A stretch of 64,000 nucleotides of DNA from Falsihalocynthiibacter halioticoli (GTDB lineage: Bacteria > Pseudomonadota > Alphaproteobacteria > Rhodobacterales > Rhodobacteraceae), in contig NZ_JAOYFC010000002.1 of the NCBI RefSeq assembly GCF_025802015.1, forward strand, positions 1,090,163 to 1,154,162, in the 5' to 3' direction. Position numbers and translations under genes: made by a program. The notes under the pieces are model-generated. The model was given only the letters and a program-made list of their open reading frames with translations. It was not told where the DNA came from and did no database searches. Below are positions 60,185 through 64,000 of the stretch, one piece after another (the stretch's first letter is position 1; every line of letters starts with the position of its first letter).

Positions 60185-61693
60185 TCAAACCCTCACAAAA
60201 TCAGCCAGCTTAAACCGCTTCTCATTGAGCTCGGCCGTCGGCCCATAAAGGCGCATTGCGGGTAACGGCCTTTTGCCAGCGGTTGGGATCCAGTTGTTTT
60301 CTTTGCCTTCTGGCGCAGTCGGGCCGATCCAAATACTCACACCACCATCCTCATTCTTCTCCATCGTATCGAGATCATAGGAAGACAATGTCGTTCTATC
60401 TTCGGCGGTATAGATAAAGCCCATTGTAGCGCGATCATAAACCGTTAATGCCCAAAACTGTTCAACTGGCATCTCTGCGGGGACATCAAGGCGATAGGTC
60501 TGGCCCCCAACAAGTGGATTACCATCGCTGTCTGCCATGCTCATCAAATATTGAGTTGCCGGCGAGTCCGAAAGGATCTTGGGCATATAGGTACACCAAA
60601 AATACTCGGCCGCGCGCTCGATCGTATCGATGCGATCTTCATAGGTCCAAGTGAACATGTTGTTTTCATCAGCTTGCAATAGCGACGCATATTGACGGTC
60701 TGGCCAAAACAACTGCTCTTTCGGGAATTTGTCGAACCATTCCTGCATATAGAACCAGACGTCATAACTCGCCTGAATCATTGCGCGCTTGGCAACCTCA
60801 TCTGGCTCGAACGGCTCTCCGTGTCGAATTCCGAGCGACGTCAGCATACCCATCGCCAATTTATCTTCTGGCTTCACCGGCTCCACAGACACAATGGCAT
60901 GAAGACTCTCGAATTGCTCCAATCCCCACTCAGGCATTGTTGGATACCGAACATCGAGCGGATCAAAGAACCTCTGCTCTGGAGGGTTTTCGGCTTGGGA
61001 GAGCGGATACATACGAAGCCTCTTCGCATAGGCATATGCATCCTCGTCTGTCATTCCCGGACCCTTCACAGAACGGAAGGCAAACGCCACACGAAAATTA
61101 GGCGAAGGCACATGCAAATACTCCTCCGGAATTTCGCCTTCATAACCAGGAGGCGTAAATAGGTACTTACCCCCCTTCCCCTGATCGAGCCCCGATGGCC
61201 CGACATCGGCAATTGTATATTGCCATGCGTCGACGACTTGACCGTAGAGGCTTCCGTCATCCCCTGCGGGAGGAATTTCAAGAACAGTTGGCCCAGCCTG
61301 AAGGTCTGTGAATGCAGTTATATATGGGGTGGAAGCATTCGCCGTGGTCGCTTCGAGCTTTGCAGTCGCAACTCCCGAATAGGCAATGATGTCATTGTCT
61401 TTCAGTCCCAGATCTTGAAGCGCAGCGGCCCGAAAACGATAGATCGCCAATGCCGGCATCGCCCAAAGCGCCGCTTCAAACGCCCTTTGATATTTCACCT
61501 GATAATCAAAATCACCGATAGAAGAAACTGCGCCCTGCGGTGGCTGCCCACCAATCGGTTCAAAATCACTATTCACAAGCGGTGCAGGGCCGCGCAATTC
61601 CTGCGCTGTTGCCATATTGGCCCCATGCCCGAAACCAAGTAATGCGGCCGTCCCCACCGATGCGCGAAGAATAGTCCTACGAGTAATGCTCAT
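60185..61693 (-). CDS. DUF1254/DUF1214 protein with Tat-type signal
   Basis: A 502-residue exported protein. It starts MSITRRTILRASVGTAALLG, a twin-arginine-like signal, cleaved near ATAQE. DUF1254 (ANASTPYITAFTDLQAGPTV and later) precedes DUF1214 (AEMPVEQFWALTVYDRATMG, then IWIGPTAPEGKENNWIPT) at the C-terminus. The function of this family is unknown. The start at 61693 has AGAGGA upstream. It lies in the break between rplW and rplB. Confidence 0.9.
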   Translation of the reverse strand: MSITRRTILRASVGTAALLGFGHGANMATAQELRGPAPLVNSDFEPIGGQPPQGAVSSIGDFDYQVKYQRAFEAALWAMPALAIYRFRAAALQDLGLKDNDIIAYSGVATAKLEATTANASTPYITAFTDLQAGPTVLEIPPAGDDGSLYGQVVDAWQYTIADVGPSGLDQGKGGKYLFTPPGYEGEIPEEYLHVPSPNFRVAFAFRSVKGPGMTDEDAYAYAKRLRMYPLSQAENPPEQRFFDPLDVRYPTMPEWGLEQFESLHAIVSVEPVKPEDKLAMGMLTSLGIRHGEPFEPDEVAKRAMIQASYDVWFYMQEWFDKFPKEQLFWPDRQYASLLQADENNMFTWTYEDRIDTIERAAEYFWCTYMPKILSDSPATQYLMSMADSDGNPLVGGQTYRLDVPAEMPVEQFWALTVYDRATMGFIYTAEDRTTLSSYDLDTMEKNEDGGVSIWIGPTAPEGKENNWIPTAGKRPLPAMRLYGPTAELNEKRFKLADFVRV

Positions 61694-61709
61694 GATAAAA
61701 TCGTCCTCT

Positions 61710-61727
61710 GTATCCCGTAATGGATAC
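61710..61727. promoter_or_regulatory. Inverted repeat upstream of the DUF1254 gene
   Basis: GTATCC and GGATAC flank a 6-base spacer directly before the ribosome-binding site of the DUF1254 gene. It could be an operator; no matching regulator is nearby. Confidence 0.3.
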
Positions 61728-61764
61728 CAAAACGCTACCACGCACATTTATGCTCGCAAATACA

Positions 61765-61794
61765 AAAAGCCCCCGCATCGCTGCGAGGGCTTTT
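61765..61794 (-). terminator. Terminator after rplW
   Basis: AAAAGCCC and GCA pair with TGC and GGGCTTTT in a 13-base stem with one mismatch and a TCGC-type loop, followed by TTTTTG on the minus strand, 22 bases after the rplW stop. It ends the tuf-rpsJ-rplCDW unit. Confidence 0.88.
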
Positions 61795-61816
61795 CAATTA
61801 CTTACGAAAGCTAATC

Positions 61817-62113
61817 TTAGAGTCCTGTGGACACGTCGATTGTGTTGCCTTCCTCAAGAGTAACGTAAGCCTTTTTAACGTCTTTCCGTTTACCTGGCTG
61901 GCCACGGAAGCGTTTGACTTTACCCTTTGTGATCGTCGTGTTGACGGCCTTAACCTTTACACCAAACAGGCTTTCAACAGCCTCTTTGATCTGTGGTTTG
62001 TTGGCGTCGATCGCCACTTCGAAAACAACGGCACCATTTTCAGAAGCCATAGTTGCTTTTTCAGTGATGACCGGCTTGCGGATCACATCGTATTGTTCTG
62101 CTTTGGTGCTCAT
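61817..62113 (-). CDS. rplW: 50S ribosomal protein L23
   Basis: A 98-residue L23: YDVIRKPVITEKATMASENG, then KVKAVNTTITKGKVKRFRGQ. It sits at the exit tunnel and docks trigger factor and SRP. A terminator follows, so rplB is not its direct neighbour as usual. Confidence 0.98.
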   Translation of the reverse strand: MSTKAEQYDVIRKPVITEKATMASENGAVVFEVAIDANKPQIKEAVESLFGVKVKAVNTTITKGKVKRFRGQPGKRKDVKKAYVTLEEGNTIDVSTGL

Positions 62114-62730
62114 TTCAAACGTGCCTCCAATGCTTCGACACCTGCTTTTGTGATAACAAGTGTATCACGCTTCAGGATGTCATATACGTTTGCACCCATT
62201 GTCGGCAGGATATCCAGACCTTCAATGTTGCGTGCAGCGCGGGCAAAACCCTCGTTTACGTCGGCACCGTCGATCACCAGAGTACGCTTCCAACCCAGTT
62301 CCTTAACAGCTTTCGCCAGAACCGAAGTTTTTGCGTCTTTGACGTCTGTTGTGTCGAGCACAACCAACTCACCCGCAGTCGCTTTCGCAGACAGCGCGTG
62401 ACGCAGACCAAGCTTGCGGAATTTCTTCGTCAGCTCGTGGCCGTGGCTACGCGGGGTTGGGCCCTTGTAAACACCACCTTTGCGGAAGATCGGCGCGTTA
62501 CGGTCACCGTGGCGTGCGCCGCCGGTACCTTTTTGGCGATAGATCTTCTTGGTCGAGTAGGAGGTTTCGGAACGTGTCTTAACCTTGTGCGTACCAGCTT
62601 GCGCATTGTTGCGCTGCCAGCGAACCACACGGTGCAGAATGTCTGCGCGTGGCTCGAGGCCGAAAAGGGCCTCGTCAAGGTCAACAGTACCGGCTTTGCC
62701 ACCGTCGAGTTTGATTACATCAGCCTTCAT
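62110..62730 (-). CDS. rplD: 50S ribosomal protein L4
   Basis: A 206-residue L4 with the tunnel loop KIYRQKGTGGARHGDRNAPI near residue 65 and FRKGGVYKGPTPRSH. In gammaproteobacteria L4 represses the S10 operon; the leader is outside what can be judged here. ATGA overlaps on both sides. Confidence 0.98.
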   Translation of the reverse strand: MKADVIKLDGGKAGTVDLDEALFGLEPRADILHRVVRWQRNNAQAGTHKVKTRSETSYSTKKIYRQKGTGGARHGDRNAPIFRKGGVYKGPTPRSHGHELTKKFRKLGLRHALSAKATAGELVVLDTTDVKDAKTSVLAKAVKELGWKRTLVIDGADVNEGFARAARNIEGLDILPTMGANVYDILKRDTLVITKAGVEALEARLK

Positions 62731-63449
62731 TCTTCTGCTCCTTCAGCGGGAGCCTCGGCAGGCGCTTCTACAACTGCGCTTTTCAGCGCTGCTGGGAAGG
62801 GCACACCCTCAGGCAGTTTCTTTTTGACAGCGTCCTTAACAGTCACCCAGCCACCTTTAGAGCCCGGAACAGCGCCTTTGACCATGATCAAGCCTCGGTC
62901 GGCATCTGTACGAACAACTTCGAGGTTTTGGGTTGTTACACGGGCAGCACCCATGTGACCGGCCATTTTCTTACCTTTGAAAACACGGCCGGGTTCCTGA
63001 CACTGACCGGTGGAGCCGTGCGAACGGTGGCTGATCGACACACCGTGAGTGGCGCGAAGACCACCGAAGTTGTGACGCTTCATAGCACCGGCAAAGCCTT
63101 TACCGATCGACGTGCCGGACACGTCAACTTTTTGACCTTCTACGTAATGCTCAGCAGAGATCTCTTCGCCAACGGCAATGAGGTTCTCTTCGGAAACGCG
63201 GAATTCCGCGATTTTCCGCTTCGGCGCAACGTTTGCCTTGGCAAAGTGACCACGCATTGCTTGCGAAGTATTCTTTGCTTTGGCTGTGCCTGCACCAAGC
63301 TGAACAGCAGTGTAGCCGTCACGGTCAGCAGTACGCTGATCGACGACCTGAAGGTTTTCGAGCTGGAGTACGGTTACAGGAATCTGCTTGCCGTCTTCCA
63401 TGAAAAGGCGGGTCATACCAACCTTTTTCGCAATTACACCAGAGCGCAT
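62727..63449 (-). CDS. rplC: 50S ribosomal protein L3
   Basis: A 240-residue L3: MRSGVIAKKVGMTRLFMEDG, then GFAGAMKRHNFGGLRATHGV and SHRSHGSTGQCQEPGRVFKG, with the tip that reaches the peptidyl-transferase centre. The Ala/Glu-rich C-terminal extension (EAPAEAPAEGAEE) exceeds the E. coli length. Confidence 0.98.
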   Translation of the reverse strand: MRSGVIAKKVGMTRLFMEDGKQIPVTVLQLENLQVVDQRTADRDGYTAVQLGAGTAKAKNTSQAMRGHFAKANVAPKRKIAEFRVSEENLIAVGEEISAEHYVEGQKVDVSGTSIGKGFAGAMKRHNFGGLRATHGVSISHRSHGSTGQCQEPGRVFKGKKMAGHMGAARVTTQNLEVVRTDADRGLIMVKGAVPGSKGGWVTVKDAVKKKLPEGVPFPAALKSAVVEAPAEAPAEGAEE

Positions 63450-63462
63450 CTAGATACCCTCC

Positions 63463-63771
63463 TTAAACCTTGATCTCGACGTCAACACCGGCAGCAAGGT
63501 CGAGCTTCATCAGCGCGTCTACTGTTTGTGGTGTTGGATCGACGATATCCAGCAGGCGTTTGTGCGTGCGGATTTCGAACTGATCGCGGGATTTCTTGTT
63601 CACGTGAGGACCACGTAGAACGGTGAATTTCTCGATTTTGTTCGGCAGCGGGATAGGACCACGGACTGTGGCACCTGTGCGCTTGGCCGTAGAAACGATT
63701 TCCTGTGTGCTGGCGTCCAGTACACGGAAGTCGAAGGCCTTGAGCCGAATGCGAATGTTTTGCGACTGCAT
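63463..63771 (-). CDS. rpsJ: 30S ribosomal protein S10
   Basis: A 102-residue S10: MQSQNIRIRLKAFDFRVLDA, then the GPIPLPNKIEKFTVLRGPHV segment. It also binds NusB in antitermination. First gene of the S10 operon; the tuf gene lies 136 bases upstream. Confidence 0.99.
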   Translation of the reverse strand: MQSQNIRIRLKAFDFRVLDASTQEIVSTAKRTGATVRGPIPLPNKIEKFTVLRGPHVNKKSRDQFEIRTHKRLLDIVDPTPQTVDALMKLDLAAGVDVEIKV

Positions 63772-63860
63772 GTCGTTGCCTTTCGCGGCTTAAAAGTTGA
63801 GAGGTGGAAACACGCGGGATTGCGCCCCCCACATCGAACCTATTCGTAGTTCAATGAAAG

Positions 63861-63883
63861 TGGCGCCCCATTGCAGGGCGCCA
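63861..63883 (-). other. Intercistronic hairpin between tuf and rpsJ
   Basis: TGGCGCCC and GGGCGCCA form a perfect 8-base-pair stem with a 7-base loop, 24 bases after the tuf stop. The minus strand continues ACTTTCATTG, a poor T tract, so termination would be partial. Confidence 0.6.
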
Positions 63884-63907
63884 AATCTGGTTCGAGAAGC
63901 TTATCGC

Positions 63908-64000
63908 TTACTCTTTGATGGAGGATACGACGCCGGAGCCGACAGTGCGGCCGCCTTCGCGGATCGCAAAGCGGAGGCCTTCTTCCATCGCGATCGGTGC
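63908..64000 (-). CDS. tuf: Elongation factor Tu, C-terminal end (5' part outside window)
   Basis: The last 30 codons are visible, reading APIAMEEGLRFAIREGGRTV then GSGVVSSIKE and stop, the conserved EF-Tu C-terminus. EF-Tu delivers aminoacyl-tRNA to the ribosome. Its place before rpsJ is the common tuf-S10 arrangement. Confidence 0.97.
   Translation of the reverse strand, partial: APIAMEEGLRFAIREGGRTVGSGVVSSIKE

Noticed and set aside
54118..61816. Insertion sequence or phage origin of the two breaks in the ribosomal cluster
   Set aside because: No transposase, integrase, terminal inverted repeats or target duplications were seen at either break.

Overview
The window is chromosomal DNA of an alphaproteobacterium, most likely a marine member of the Rhodobacteraceae (Roseobacter group). 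This rests on gene content: a Bzt/Aap-type glutamate-family ABC transporter, a cytoplasmic SoeABC-type sulfite dehydrogenase, TRAP transport, a LuxI/LuxR pair, the rarA-crcB-rluC-HAD-ATP12 block, and the rpmH-rnpA-yidD-ttcA-yidC-engB-argB block. Assignments come from reading motifs and gene order; no database search was run.

Layout. 1-6647 (+): end of a TRAP transporter (DctM), a DUF4336 protein, the TRAP binding protein, a glutamine-synthetase-like ligase, an aldehyde dehydrogenase and an iron-type alcohol dehydrogenase. These look like a catabolic operon for an amine or amino alcohol via gamma-glutamylation. 6829-11251 (+): soeABC-like molybdoenzyme. 11297-14458 (-): NhaA antiporter and a membrane-anchored alpha/beta hydrolase. 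14611-19346 (-) with a divergent LacI regulator (19485-20468): kinase, enolase paralogue, FAH-family hydrolase and two SDRs. The enolase paralogue has two changed active-site positions; this is the best candidate for an undescribed pathway. 20603-20679 (-): tRNA-Arg(ACG). 20777-24340 (-): TVP38 protein, flavin disulfide reductase and orphan histidine kinase. 24664-33619 (+): rpmH, rnpA, yidD, ttcA, an EAL protein, yidC, MOSC, engB, argB, a fatty-acid-hydroxylase-type enzyme and a SixA-like phosphatase. 33672-38277 (-): bztABCD. 38484-42647 (-): ATP12, HAD, rluC, crcB, rarA. 42754-44014 (-): luxI and luxR.

44439-64000 (-) is the ribosomal protein supercluster (tuf end, S10, spc and alpha operons). 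It is broken into three blocks: tuf-rpsJ-rplC-rplD-rplW; rplB-rpsS-rplV-rpsC-rplP; and rpmC through rplQ. The first break (59416-61693) holds a DUF1254 protein and a membrane-anchored thermonuclease. The second (54326-56304) holds a GNAT acetyltransferase, a putative 2OG-Fe(II) oxygenase and an L,D-transpeptidase-fold protein, the last two on the opposite strand. Intrinsic terminators follow rplW and rplP, and a well-formed sigma70-type promoter precedes rpmC, so the blocks appear to be separate transcription units. Stable hairpins also sit in most of the wider gaps inside the ribosomal operon.

No CRISPR array, insertion sequence, integrase, phage gene or rRNA was seen. Gaps above 300 bases are only 24341-24663 (contains the rpmH promoter) and 44015-44438 (luxR upstream region with a palindrome and three hairpins).
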